In this document: positions 1 through 8,404 of the stretch, in pieces
Position numbering within the stretch: the stretch's first letter is position 1
Layout: each line of letters starts with the position of its first letter
Source: Bacteroidia bacterium
GTDB lineage: Bacteria > Bacteroidota > Bacteroidia > J057
Assembly: GCA_030430205.1 (NCBI GenBank)
Contig: JAUIGE010000033.1
Coordinates: forward strand, 1 to 64,000
Direction: 5' to 3'
DNA length: 64,000 bases
Program-made: the position numbers and the translations under genes
The notes under the pieces: generated by a model
The model's database searches: none
What the model saw: only the letters and a program-made list of their open reading frames with translations
What the model was told of the DNA's origin: nothing

Positions 1-143
1 AACGGGCAGAAAAACCAAAGCAGAAGAAATTGATTCAAACAAAATTGATTTTCACAAAGATCTGCCCAAATTGTCATACAGAATTGCCGCATAATTTTAA
101 TGATTTATTTTGACGGCGTTCCTTAAGCTCAATCGCCTTATTC

Positions 144-1223
144 TTGTTGGTAACAACAATCTGTTCGGCACAAACTGGCGGAGGAACATCCACCCCTGCT
201 ACAGGAACGGCCTCTTGTATTTCAAGCTTTCCCTATTTGAATGACTTTGAAGTTGGGATGGGATGGAGCCAATCATCTGGTGATGACTTTGATTGGTCCC
301 GCCAAAGTGGGGGAACACCTTCTTCAGGCGCTACCGGAACCGGAAACCATCACGGTACGATAACCCCCAACGATAGCATCCCTCCCGACTATCCGGCCGG
401 AGCCACAGGAGGTGGAAACCCTAACGGCAATTACACCCCTAACGATAGCACGCCCCCTGACTATCCAGCCGGAGCCACAGGAGGTGGAAATCCTAACGGC
501 AATTACACCCCCAACGATAGTACGCCCCCCGACTATCCAGCCGGAGCCACAGGAGGTGGAAATCCTAACGGCAATTACACCCCTAACGATAGCACGCCCC
601 CCACCCCCCAATCTGCAATCCTCATCTCTCCTTGTTTCGATATCAGCAGGCTGAGCGGAGCGCAGTTTTCCTTTCAATACCGGGTTTGGGGCCCGGGTGC
701 AAATCTGCAACTGGAAATCAGTACCGATGGCACGAGTTGGACCCAGCTTTGGAGCACTTCTGGCAATCAGAATACCAGTTGGAATACAGCCACGATCTCT
801 CTAAAAGTATATCAGCGGGCCACCTCCCTGAAACTTCGTTTCAATGGCACAGTACAGAGCCATAGCACAGGTGGGACCGCCTGGCAGGGAGAGGTGTCTG
901 TGGACGATCTTTCTGTATCTTCTGCTTTTGCAAGCAGCGGCACCGCCGGAAGGCGTAACGCACTGGGCGCCGCAGAGAGCCTGGAAATCAAAGCCTTTCC
1001 CAATCCTTTCCAGGATCAGCTTTCGGTAGCGATTCCTTATCTGGAAAACCAAACAGCAACGGTTGCTTTATATGACCTGAAAGGCAGCCTGGTATTTGTC
1101 CAGTCTCAGATCCAGTCAGGCGAAAATTTCCGCTTCCAGCCTCCCGTGAATCCTGGTGTCTATCTGCTTAAGATTCAGCTAGGTGACATCCAGTATCCTG
1201 TAAAAGTGATAAAATCAAAGTAA
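144..1223 (+). CDS. T9SS type A sorted surface protein with MAM-like domain and 24-aa tandem repeats
   Basis: Secreted, probably cell-surface protein of unknown role. The C-terminal ~80 residues (AFPNPFQDQL ... GVYLLKI ... VKVIK) are a type A T9SS sorting domain. The N-terminal half (DFEVGMGWSQ, DDFDWSRQSGGTPSSG, then AILISPCFDIS and VDDLSV) is a MAM-like beta-sandwich, interrupted between two strands by three full copies and one partial copy of a 24-residue repeat rich in Pro, Gly, Asn and Asp. The start is problematic. The only start codons are TTG at 144 and 147, yet the frame stays open back to 114 and encodes a good hydrophobic signal peptide (SSIALFLLVTTICSAQ) with no ATG before the TGA at 111. 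An upstream ATG at 100 is in another frame, so a small indel near 105-113 is suspected. Family assignment is confident; the start is not. Confidence 0.8.
   Translation: MLVTTICSAQTGGGTSTPATGTASCISSFPYLNDFEVGMGWSQSSGDDFDWSRQSGGTPSSGATGTGNHHGTITPNDSIPPDYPAGATGGGNPNGNYTPNDSTPPDYPAGATGGGNPNGNYTPNDSTPPDYPAGATGGGNPNGNYTPNDSTPPTPQSAILISPCFDISRLSGAQFSFQYRVWGPGANLQLEISTDGTSWTQLWSTSGNQNTSWNTATISLKVYQRATSLKLRFNGTVQSHSTGGTAWQGEVSVDDLSVSSAFASSGTAGRRNALGAAESLEIKAFPNPFQDQLSVAIPYLENQTATVALYDLKGSLVFVQSQIQSGENFRFQPPVNPGVYLLKIQLGDIQYPVKVIKSK
366..605 (+). repeat. 72-bp in-frame tandem repeat
   Basis: Three complete 72-bp units (366-437, 438-509, 510-581) and a partial fourth to about 605. They encode PNDSTPPDYPAGATGGG followed by NPNGNYT. 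Units differ by only a few bases. The array lies inside the MAM-like domain of the surrounding gene. Because 72 is divisible by 3, all frames stay open, which creates spurious shadow ORFs on both strands. Confidence 0.9.
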
Positions 1224-1240
1224 GGTTTTCAGCATAAGAA

Positions 1241-1275
1241 AAAAGGCTGCTTCTCTATCGAAGCAGCCTTTTCTT
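1241..1275. terminator. Bidirectional rho-independent terminator
   Basis: Nine-base-pair stem GGCTGCTTC (1245-1253) / GAAGCAGCC (1260-1268), six-base loop TCTATC, flanked by A-rich sequence on the left and a T-run on the right. It lies between two convergent genes and can terminate transcription in both directions. Confidence 0.85.
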
Positions 1276-1319
1276 TGTTAAAAATGCAGCAGGTCAGAAA
1301 CCCTCATATACTCACCCTC

Positions 1320-3362
1320 TTATTTCTTGATTACTTTTGCACTGCCCAGCAAAACGCCTTCGCTTTTCATTTTGACAAAATAGGTTCCGGCTGGCAGGGA
1401 GTTGACTTCAAGCTCGATCTTGTTTTTTCCGGCAGGAACTCTGACAGATTTGCGTAGAACCCTGGAGCCTGTGATGGTAAAAAGCTCCAACTGGATATCC
1501 TGGGTTTTATCCGAGCTAAAATCAACATACAATTGGTCTTGCGCAGGGATAGGGTATACCCTAAGCGGTTTGAAAAAAGGATCTTTTTCTATCGCTGTGG
1601 GTATCAGCACCATCGGCTGGTTGTAGATCACTTTTTTGCCACCGGCTTTTCCGGCCCCAGACCAGGGGGTCTGTACGTAGGGGAAGGCAGACCTGAAGGT
1701 GGTATCATTCGCTTCTATACCCGTGGAGTAGGTCAGCACATCCAGCAAATCCTGTGTGACAGGGCTCATGCCCGTGCTGAAATCATCATACCAAAGGCCG
1801 ATAGCGGCCAATACGACCCCACTTACAGCCTGTAGCTCGATACGGGTCACATCGTCTTCCAGCCTGCGGCCATTTGGAAAACCGTCCATATTGGGAATGG
1901 TATCCAAGCCGGCATTGCCGTTGAAGCGGGGATCGGTCAGGCCCAGAACAGCGGCCTGGATCAGGCCCAGGGTGCTGAAGTCCGCAGAATTGCGGTCTGT
2001 GACGGGCGTCGCCATATTGAGGCGGAGCATGTCGCCGCCATTGGGCAGGAAGTTGTTGACAAAAGGCTTGCCTGCGGCGAGCGGGTCACCGTTTTTGCCG
2101 GTGGCAAGCTGGTAGGGGCGGACATTGGGCACGCCTGTATGAAAGGCTGGCCAGAGGTCTACCGAGCGAGGTTTACCTGCTCCGGGCAATAAGAGCGTTC
2201 CAAAAACGGCATCATCCAGAGCCGTTCCGGCCAGGGCAGCATTGCCCTTTAAACCGAAGAGGCCATCCTGGCCATTGCCAAAGTCAAAAGCGCCAAGCGC
2301 ATTGCGCTGTATGCGCAGCGGAGCAAAGGAAGGCACAGCGCCTCCAAATAGGCTGTCATCCATATACAAACCCAATTCAGGGTTGTAAAAATGTTCGTAG
2401 TGCGCGGGATTTTCATTATAAGGTGTTCTGGAATTCCAATCGTCTTTTGCGCCGATAGGGATCACAGCCTCATTGGTCAAAGGCATGCCCAAACGAGATA
2501 CCTGCACCCAATTGCCGGAATAAGTCATCGAGCCATTGCTATTGAGGGTCCGCATAGCCTGACGGCTGGCCGAAGCCCATACGCCAATCACAAAATCTCC
2601 ATCCAGCATGTCAGTTGCCTGCCCTATCGTTTTGCCATCTTTCTGAAGGACAGAGATAGGAATTTGAATCGCAATGGTGCTGATATTGGTGTAGGCCACC
2701 CCATCCTGATTTTTGCCATTCTGGCGGGGAGAATCTCCCAGATCGAAGATACCGCCCAGGTCTACAAAAAACGGATCATCTGCTGGACCACAGTAAACCA
2801 CTTCCTGATTGGTGCTGGCTGTTGTGATGGCACCCATCATCAGGGATTCGTAGCTCATCGCATTGAGGCCTGCGCCTCCCTGGATAGATCGGGGACCGAT
2901 ATTGGGCGGAGGAACGATACCGTTGGTGATGATAGCGGAAAAATTTACGCCTCCATCCATGCTGCGCTCCAGGGTATAGGTAGTCTTCAGATTTTGCTGA
3001 CCCAGACGGATATTGAAAAAGGTTGAAGAGTCTTCTATGACGCGCTTAAAAGTAAAGCGATAGATGATGTCATCGCCAGGTGTACTCACATCATTGTCGA
3101 TGTGAATTTCATAGCGGACGTTTTCCCCAAACTGATAATAATTGGGTCCCGCATGAGGAAGCTGGAGTGGCACATAGTTCGCAATGATCGTGATCGTATT
3201 GGGATCATCGGGGCTGCGAAAAGCGTAGAGGTCTGTATTGTCTGCCAGGGGATCGTTGGCGATCAGGGGGGCCTCCCGGTGGCTGGAAGCAAAAAGGCTG
3301 TTGGCCGCGAGTGTCAGAAATAAGACACTCATTATCAGGCACGTATTCAATATTTTTTTCAT
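1320..3362 (-). CDS. DUF4331 family protein with T9SS type A sorting domain
   Basis: 680-aa secreted protein. A signal peptide (about residues 1-25, ending LFA) precedes the DUF4331 signature SSHREAP, then NDPLADNTDLYAF and most of the family domain to about residue 590. Residues ~600-680 (YPIPAQDQLYVDFSS ... GTYFVKM ... KVIKK) are a type A sorting domain, so the protein should be exported across the outer membrane and anchored or released. The function of DUF4331 is not established. The gene starts 22 bp after the stop of its paralogue (3385-5133) and is probably cotranscribed with it. Central stretches of the two proteins are nearly identical, which points to tandem duplication with continued homogenisation. 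Confidence 0.9.
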   Translation of the reverse strand: MKKILNTCLIMSVLFLTLAANSLFASSHREAPLIANDPLADNTDLYAFRSPDDPNTITIIANYVPLQLPHAGPNYYQFGENVRYEIHIDNDVSTPGDDIIYRFTFKRVIEDSSTFFNIRLGQQNLKTTYTLERSMDGGVNFSAIITNGIVPPPNIGPRSIQGGAGLNAMSYESLMMGAITTASTNQEVVYCGPADDPFFVDLGGIFDLGDSPRQNGKNQDGVAYTNISTIAIQIPISVLQKDGKTIGQATDMLDGDFVIGVWASASRQAMRTLNSNGSMTYSGNWVQVSRLGMPLTNEAVIPIGAKDDWNSRTPYNENPAHYEHFYNPELGLYMDDSLFGGAVPSFAPLRIQRNALGAFDFGNGQDGLFGLKGNAALAGTALDDAVFGTLLLPGAGKPRSVDLWPAFHTGVPNVRPYQLATGKNGDPLAAGKPFVNNFLPNGGDMLRLNMATPVTDRNSADFSTLGLIQAAVLGLTDPRFNGNAGLDTIPNMDGFPNGRRLEDDVTRIELQAVSGVVLAAIGLWYDDFSTGMSPVTQDLLDVLTYSTGIEANDTTFRSAFPYVQTPWSGAGKAGGKKVIYNQPMVLIPTAIEKDPFFKPLRVYPIPAQDQLYVDFSSDKTQDIQLELFTITGSRVLRKSVRVPAGKNKIELEVNSLPAGTYFVKMKSEGVLLGSAKVIKK

Positions 3363-3384
3363 GTTAATTCTTTAGAGGGTTGTT

Positions 3385-5133
3385 TTATTTCGTAACATCT
3401 GTACCTCTCCATGGCGCTTGTACAAAAGGAAAGGAGGTTCTGAATGTGGTGTCATTTTGCTCCACACCCGTAGAGTACTGCAATACATTGAGAAGCATAT
3501 TGCTGACAGGAGAAGCATTGGGGTCGCTGGGCTTGTAGTCATCGTACCAAAGACCGATGGCTGCAAGTACAGCCCCACTGACTGCCTGCAATTCGATGCG
3601 GGTCACGTCATCCTCCAGACGTCTGCCGTTTGGAAAGCCATCCATATTGGGGATAAATTCCAGGTTGCTATTGCCTGCATACATAGGATCGGTAAGTCCC
3701 AATACAGCGGCCTGTATCAGTCCCATGCTGCTGAAGGCAGCAGAGGTCCTGTCAGTCACTGGCGTCGCCATATTGAGGCGGAGCATGTCGCCGCCATTGG
3801 GCAGGAAGTTGTTGACAAAAGGTTTGCCTGCGGCGAGAGGGTCTCCATTTTTGCCTGTGGCAAGCTGATAAGGCCGCATATTGGGCACGCCTGTATGAAA
3901 AGCGGGCCAAAGGTCCACAGAACGTGGTTTGCCAGCCCCTGGCAACAATAGCGTTCCAAATACAGCATCATCCAGGGCCGTTCCGGCTAAAGCAGGATTT
4001 CCTTTCAGTCCATAAAGACCGTCCTGTGTATTGCCAAAGTCAAAAGAACCGAGCGCATTGCGCTGTATGCGAAGCGCGTTGAATGCAGGCACTGCACCAC
4101 CAAACAAATCATCATCCATATAGAGCGCCAGCTCCGGATTGTAGAAAAACTCGAAATGCGCAGGATTTTCGTTGTAAGGCGTGCGGAAATTCCATTCGTC
4201 CTTATATCCCACCGGAATAACCGCTTCATTCGTCAAGGGCATGCCGAGGCGTGAAACCTGCACCCAGTTTCCACTATTGGAAAGCGTGCCATTGCCATTC
4301 AATGTCTGCAATTGCTGACGGCTGGCAGAAGCCCAGACACCGATTACAAAATCGCCATCGAGGATGTCGGCGGCCTGTGAAACGGCTTTGCCGTTTTTTT
4401 GCAGCGTAGCGATGGGAATTTGCAGCACGATAGCATGTGTATTGGTACGCGCCAGGCCATCTCTCATGATGTTGGTACCCTGACGGGGAGAATTGCCCAG
4501 GTCAAAGATACCGCCCAGGTCTACGAAAAAAGGGTCATCTACTGGCCCACAAAAGACTTTCTCGCCAGTCATGGCGGTGGTAATAGCCGCCGTCATCAGG
4601 GACTCATAGCTTGTAGCTCCCAGGCCTACGCCTGACTCGATCGAGCGGGGGCCGATATTGGGCGGAGGCACAACGCCATTGCTCACAATAGTTGTAAAAC
4701 TCATCCCCCCATCTATACTCCTTTCGAGGGTATAAGTCGTCTTCTGGTTTTGTTGGCCCAGGCGAATGTTGAAGAATGTCGTAGGGTCTTCATTGGTCTT
4801 TTGGAAAGTCACACGGTAGATGATGTCATCCCCAGGTGTTGCCACATCATTGTCAATATGTACTTCATATCGGATCCCTTCTCCAAAAGAATGGTAGTTG
4901 GGCCCTCCAAAAGGCAACTCCGCCGGGATATAATTGGCGATGATGGTGACCGTATTGGGGTCATCCGGGCTCCTGAAAGCGTAGAGATCCGTGTTATCCG
5001 CCAGGGGATCATTGGCGACAAGGGGTGCTTCCCGGTGACTGGAAGCAAAAAGCGATGGGCAGCATATACTCCATGCGAGCCCTAGCATAAGGGCAGCACG
5101 AATCTGCCACAGAGATTTGAATAGATTTGACAT
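3385..5133 (-). CDS. DUF4331 family protein without sorting domain
   Basis: 582-aa paralogue of the downstream DUF4331 gene. It has a signal peptide (hydrophobic segment around residues 12-28, LFA|SSHREAP) and the whole DUF4331 domain (NDPLADNTDLYAFRSPDDPN; GTALDDAVFGTLLLPGAGKP; NNFLPNGGDMLRLNMATPVT). It stops after APWRGTDVTK, where the paralogue continues into linker and T9SS sorting domain. It is therefore predicted to reach only the periplasm, while its neighbour reaches the surface. The ATG at 5131-5133 gives a full signal peptide. It is the first gene of a two-gene operon with a 22-bp gap. Confidence 0.88.
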   Translation of the reverse strand: MSNLFKSLWQIRAALMLGLAWSICCPSLFASSHREAPLVANDPLADNTDLYAFRSPDDPNTVTIIANYIPAELPFGGPNYHSFGEGIRYEVHIDNDVATPGDDIIYRVTFQKTNEDPTTFFNIRLGQQNQKTTYTLERSIDGGMSFTTIVSNGVVPPPNIGPRSIESGVGLGATSYESLMTAAITTAMTGEKVFCGPVDDPFFVDLGGIFDLGNSPRQGTNIMRDGLARTNTHAIVLQIPIATLQKNGKAVSQAADILDGDFVIGVWASASRQQLQTLNGNGTLSNSGNWVQVSRLGMPLTNEAVIPVGYKDEWNFRTPYNENPAHFEFFYNPELALYMDDDLFGGAVPAFNALRIQRNALGSFDFGNTQDGLYGLKGNPALAGTALDDAVFGTLLLPGAGKPRSVDLWPAFHTGVPNMRPYQLATGKNGDPLAAGKPFVNNFLPNGGDMLRLNMATPVTDRTSAAFSSMGLIQAAVLGLTDPMYAGNSNLEFIPNMDGFPNGRRLEDDVTRIELQAVSGAVLAAIGLWYDDYKPSDPNASPVSNMLLNVLQYSTGVEQNDTTFRTSFPFVQAPWRGTDVTK

Positions 5134-5183
5134 AAAAAGCGTTTTATTTTAAATTTCCCTACCTACGCAGTGATGTCATGTTT

Positions 5184-5213
5184 TGGATCATGGGGGAAGG
5201 AAAATAAAATTGT
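5184..5213 (+). promoter_or_regulatory. Candidate Bacteroidota promoter
   Basis: TTG at 5184-5186, 19-nt spacer, then TAAAATTG at 5206-5213, one mismatch from the TAnnTTTG -7 element. The position is suitable for the gene starting at 5241. Pattern match only. Confidence 0.35.
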
Positions 5214-5240
5214 ATTTTAACCTCACTACCAACAAAACCC

Positions 5241-5867
5241 ATGAAAAAAAACCATACCATTCTACTCCTGCTCGGATGTATTTGCCTCTCCGCCAAATCC
5301 CAAAAACAGCCCGCCTATATATTCTTTGAATCCAATTTACTCTGCTCAGTTTATATAAATGGAGAGGACAGGGGGCTTTTGAATGCACATGAGGCAGTCC
5401 GCTTTGAAATTCCTATAGGAAAAAATAGCTGTGTTTGGAAATCACTTGCTGGTGACAGAGATTCCATAACAGAAGTTATTCCGATGGAAGCAGGCCAGCA
5501 ACGCTATTGGCAAATTAATTTTCCACAGGGTAATTCTTTTGATCAAATTGAGGAAAAAATTTCTTTGCCCAATAATACGGACGAACGATATTCTTTCCTT
5601 TGGGGGGAAGAAGACAGTATACGTAACCCTCTTTATGCTCCTTATCCCGTCTATAATACTTCAGATGAAGGCGTTATCACCCTTGTTTTTACCATCAGCC
5701 CAGATGGTACCATCAATAAGGTTGTGACTGAACCCACTAGTCAACTCGTACTGAGAAAAAATGCAATGACTGCTGTTAGTCAATGGAAATTCAGCCCACT
5801 CCCGGCAGATGCCCCACAGGAAGACCAAATTGTCAAAATGGATATCACTTTTATCCTGAAAGATTAG
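5241..5867 (+). CDS. Secreted protein with PEGA-like and TonB C-terminal domains
   Basis: 208-aa protein with an N-terminal signal peptide (MKKNHTILLLLGCICLSAKS). Residues ~30-85 (FESNLLCSVYINGEDRGLL ... FEIPIGKNS) resemble a PEGA-like beta module. Residues ~140-207 (GVITLVFTISPDGTINKVV ... AMTAVSQWKFSPL) fit the TonB C-terminal domain family. Free-standing periplasmic TonB-C proteins are common in Bacteroidota and need not energise transport. There is no membrane anchor beyond the signal peptide, so it is unlikely to be a classical TonB. Codon use is AT-richer than in the neighbours. Confidence 0.7.
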   Translation: MKKNHTILLLLGCICLSAKSQKQPAYIFFESNLLCSVYINGEDRGLLNAHEAVRFEIPIGKNSCVWKSLAGDRDSITEVIPMEAGQQRYWQINFPQGNSFDQIEEKISLPNNTDERYSFLWGEEDSIRNPLYAPYPVYNTSDEGVITLVFTISPDGTINKVVTEPTSQLVLRKNAMTAVSQWKFSPLPADAPQEDQIVKMDITFILKD

Positions 5868-5933
5868 CCCCCTCAGGACATATTTGCTTTATCTGCGAAA
5901 ATCCACGAAATCTGCGGGAGCAAAATATATCAG

Positions 5934-6536
5934 ATGGCAAGAATATTAGGAAAACAAGGGCGGCTCCAACGCGAAGCCTGGCAGTACTTCTGCGATGAAG
6001 TAGGTGCCGAATACATCGTATCACAGAAACGAAGCAAGTATGACAGCGTCCATGCGATGTATAAAAGTTGGGATTTTGTCTTTGACACCTTCGCCCGCAG
6101 CACAGGCAAGACCACCATCCTCTATACGCGGGTGGTGGCTCACTACATCAATTCGGATAGCTTCCGGTTTCGCATCAACCGGGCAGGAATATTGTCCGGT
6201 CTGGGCAAAAAGCTGGGCATGCAGGATGTCGTGGTTGGGCATCCTCCTTTCGATAAGGATTTTATTATTCAGGGAAATGATGAACTCAAGCTCAAGATGT
6301 TTTTTGAGCATGATCGCATCCGCGAGCTACTCCATGGGCTTCCTCCCTTTATTTTGGAAATAAAGCCGGATGAAAACTGGGCGATCCATGATTTCCGGGA
6401 AGGAAAAAGCGAATTGTATTTTGAAGCCACAGGCATTCACTACAAGGATGGCATCATGTTTCGGCTATATGACCTCTTTGCAGAGGTCCTGGACCAGTTA
6501 CATCATCTGGGCTCAGCCCATGAAAATCATCTGTAG
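5934..6536 (+). CDS. Conserved-looking hypothetical cytoplasmic protein
   Basis: 200 aa, no signal peptide and no membrane segment. I do not recognise the family. Notable stretches are GLGKKLGMQDVVVGHPPFD (residues ~96-114), FFEHDRIRELLHGLPPF and a charged N-terminus MARILGKQGRLQREAW. The composition is balanced and globular, with mixed alpha/beta periodicity. It starts at ATG 5934; the codon-like composition and clean ends support a real gene. It lies alone between a TonB-like gene and two convergent outer-membrane protein genes. No function is assigned. Confidence 0.6.
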   Translation: MARILGKQGRLQREAWQYFCDEVGAEYIVSQKRSKYDSVHAMYKSWDFVFDTFARSTGKTTILYTRVVAHYINSDSFRFRINRAGILSGLGKKLGMQDVVVGHPPFDKDFIIQGNDELKLKMFFEHDRIRELLHGLPPFILEIKPDENWAIHDFREGKSELYFEATGIHYKDGIMFRLYDLFAEVLDQLHHLGSAHENHL

Positions 6537-6547
6537 AAACGACGGGC

Positions 6548-7354
6548 TTAAAATCCCATCGAAAGCTGAAGCACAATGCGCCTGTAGGTCCGGTATCCCG
6601 TGACTTCACCCTGAAAACGCCAGTCCTGGCGGCTTTGCCAGGTCTTTTGTGATTTGTAGCCCGCTGTCAGCGTCCAGTCGAGTTTGCCTCGGGTGTTGAT
6701 TTTATAGCCCGCGCCCCACTGGTAGTAGAGGCCGCCATTCAGCTCGTTGACCTGCCAGCCTGGCGCTGCGGCCAGACCATAGCCGACTTGGCCAAAATAG
6801 TGAGGCATGATTTTTTTCATTTTCCCTACATCCCCATGAAAATCGAGGTAAAAAGGAATCAGCAAACCCTCTGAATAAGGGTCAAGGGAAACCCCTGCGC
6901 CAACATTGATATATTGGTTGTAGCGATAGCCAATGCGATAGGCCGGAATGGTCGGAGTCACGGCTACGCCTCCCCAATTGCTTTCGCCAAAACCCAGCCC
7001 AAAGGAGATCATATTGTATATGCTTCGGTCTTCGCGGTAGCTGATCGGCAAAGCACGGCGATATACCCGGCGCGAGGGTTGAGCGGTATAGGTATTTGTT
7101 GGGAAAACGGAAAAATTGGAGCCGGATTCTTTCAGGCGCACCAAAAGCTCCACTTCACTTTCTGCGAAAGTATGGCGCTCGCCATTTGAGGTTTGGATGC
7201 TGATGCTTTCTCCAAATTTTTGCTCCAAAATGATGCCTTCCACGATGTTGCCATCTTTGAGGTAAAGCTTATGTACTGCCTGATTTTGGGCAAATGAAAA
7301 GCTCATAAGCCCCAGGAACAAGAAAATGAGCAATGGATTTTTGTATGTACGCAT
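6548..7354 (-). CDS. Outer-membrane beta-barrel-like protein, tandem copy 2
   Basis: 268 aa from the ATG at 7352-7354, chosen because it begins a clear signal peptide (MRTYKNPLLIFLFLGLMSF, cut after SFAQ). The longer frame from 7459 would read back through the end of the upstream paralogue. An N-terminal module (VHKLYLKDGNIVEGIILEQ, residues ~25-65) precedes a Tyr/Gly-rich region with alternating hydrophobicity and a terminal Phe (QLSMGF), as in outer-membrane beta-barrels. It is a diverged duplicate of the gene at 7392-8243, 37 bp upstream. Substrate and role are unknown. Confidence 0.7.
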   Translation of the reverse strand: MRTYKNPLLIFLFLGLMSFSFAQNQAVHKLYLKDGNIVEGIILEQKFGESISIQTSNGERHTFAESEVELLVRLKESGSNFSVFPTNTYTAQPSRRVYRRALPISYREDRSIYNMISFGLGFGESNWGGVAVTPTIPAYRIGYRYNQYINVGAGVSLDPYSEGLLIPFYLDFHGDVGKMKKIMPHYFGQVGYGLAAAPGWQVNELNGGLYYQWGAGYKINTRGKLDWTLTAGYKSQKTWQSRQDWRFQGEVTGYRTYRRIVLQLSMGF

Positions 7355-7391
7355 AAGATTGTCTGGTTGAAAAAAGGAATAAAGCGAAAAA

Positions 7392-8243
7392 TCAAAAGCC
7401 AAATACGGCCTCCATGGTGACGGCACTGTAAAGCCGGCTTTGCACCACACCCGACTCAACCGGCTCTCCTGTCCAGGGATCCCATCCCAGATCTTCCTGA
7501 AATGAAGCTGCCTGCATTTTGAATCCCAGGTTAAACATCCACTCGGTGCTGTTGCGGGTATTCACTTTCAGCCCCATGCCCAAATGCCCCATCGGGCCTC
7601 CTTCAAAATTCTGAAAGCGCCAGTTGGTCCAACCGGTAAAGCCATAGCCTGCCTGCGTAAAAAAATGCGGCATCACAGCTCTTTCCTGCCCCAAATCTCC
7701 ATGGAAATCCAGGTAGATAGGAAAAGTACCTCCGGCAGCGTAGGGGTCGAGCCCCACGCCCAGGCCCACATTGATTTTGGGGGAAAAGGAATAACCCGTG
7801 CGATATTGGAGGGTAGGCCATGGTACAACGGTGCCCCAACCATCCTGGGCAAACTGAAAGCCATAAGAAAAAAGATTATAGATGCCTTGTGGGCGGGTCG
7901 TGATGGGGCGGGCTTTGCGGTTTAAGCGGTGCTGATTGGGGGAGTAGTAGGGATTGTCCCGCGTAGCGGGGCCGAAGTCTCCGACAGCAGGTGCTCCCAG
8001 CATCTTTTTGGGCTCGCGGGCGATTTTTTCAATTTCGCTTTCCTGAAAAACGAATATGCTCCCTCCTACGATCTCGATTTTCAGCTGGTCGCCGATCACC
8101 CGCTCGGTGATTTCACCACGGATGACAGATCCGTTTTTGAGGTAAACGACATCTTCTTCTATTACCTGAGCCTGGAGGTCATTTGTCATAAGGATGAGCA
8201 AAGTCAGGCTAAGAAGAAGGCTTGATATGTGCTTTATTATCAT
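7392..8243 (-). CDS. Outer-membrane beta-barrel-like protein, tandem copy 1
   Basis: 283 aa from ATG 8241-8243 (MIIKHISSLLLSLTLLILMT signal peptide ending LQAQ). An ATG 30 bp further upstream is possible but only adds a polar tail. The N-terminal module VVYLKNGSVIRGEITERVIG (residues ~30-70) resembles small Sm/SH3-like modules that precede Bacteroidota barrel proteins. The rest alternates aromatic and glycine residues (GYSFSPKINVGLGVGLDPYA, QAGYGFTGW) and ends MEAVFGF with a terminal Phe. It leads a two-gene operon with the paralogue at 6548-7354. Function unknown. Confidence 0.7.
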   Translation of the reverse strand: MIIKHISSLLLSLTLLILMTNDLQAQVIEEDVVYLKNGSVIRGEITERVIGDQLKIEIVGGSIFVFQESEIEKIAREPKKMLGAPAVGDFGPATRDNPYYSPNQHRLNRKARPITTRPQGIYNLFSYGFQFAQDGWGTVVPWPTLQYRTGYSFSPKINVGLGVGLDPYAAGGTFPIYLDFHGDLGQERAVMPHFFTQAGYGFTGWTNWRFQNFEGGPMGHLGMGLKVNTRNSTEWMFNLGFKMQAASFQEDLGWDPWTGEPVESGVVQSRLYSAVTMEAVFGF

Positions 8244-8404
8244 AATAAAATGTATTTTAGGTTCTTTGATCATTGGGACAATCTATTCTCAATATTCCCT
8301 TATGAAGCGTGAGAAAAAAAATATTATGGAAATATTTTCACCCCCGATAAGGGAAAGCATATAGCTAAATTGTCTCAGGTTCAAATTTACCATTCTAAAC
8401 TGTA

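Noticed and set aside
324-710. Minus-strand and other-frame ORFs over the 72-bp repeat
   Set aside because: The repeat length is a multiple of three, so all frames stay open. The products are repetitive and lack any start context or family resemblance.
5890-5920. ATCTGCG repeated twice before the gene at 5934
   Set aside because: Only two copies 19 bp apart; not enough to call an array or an operator.
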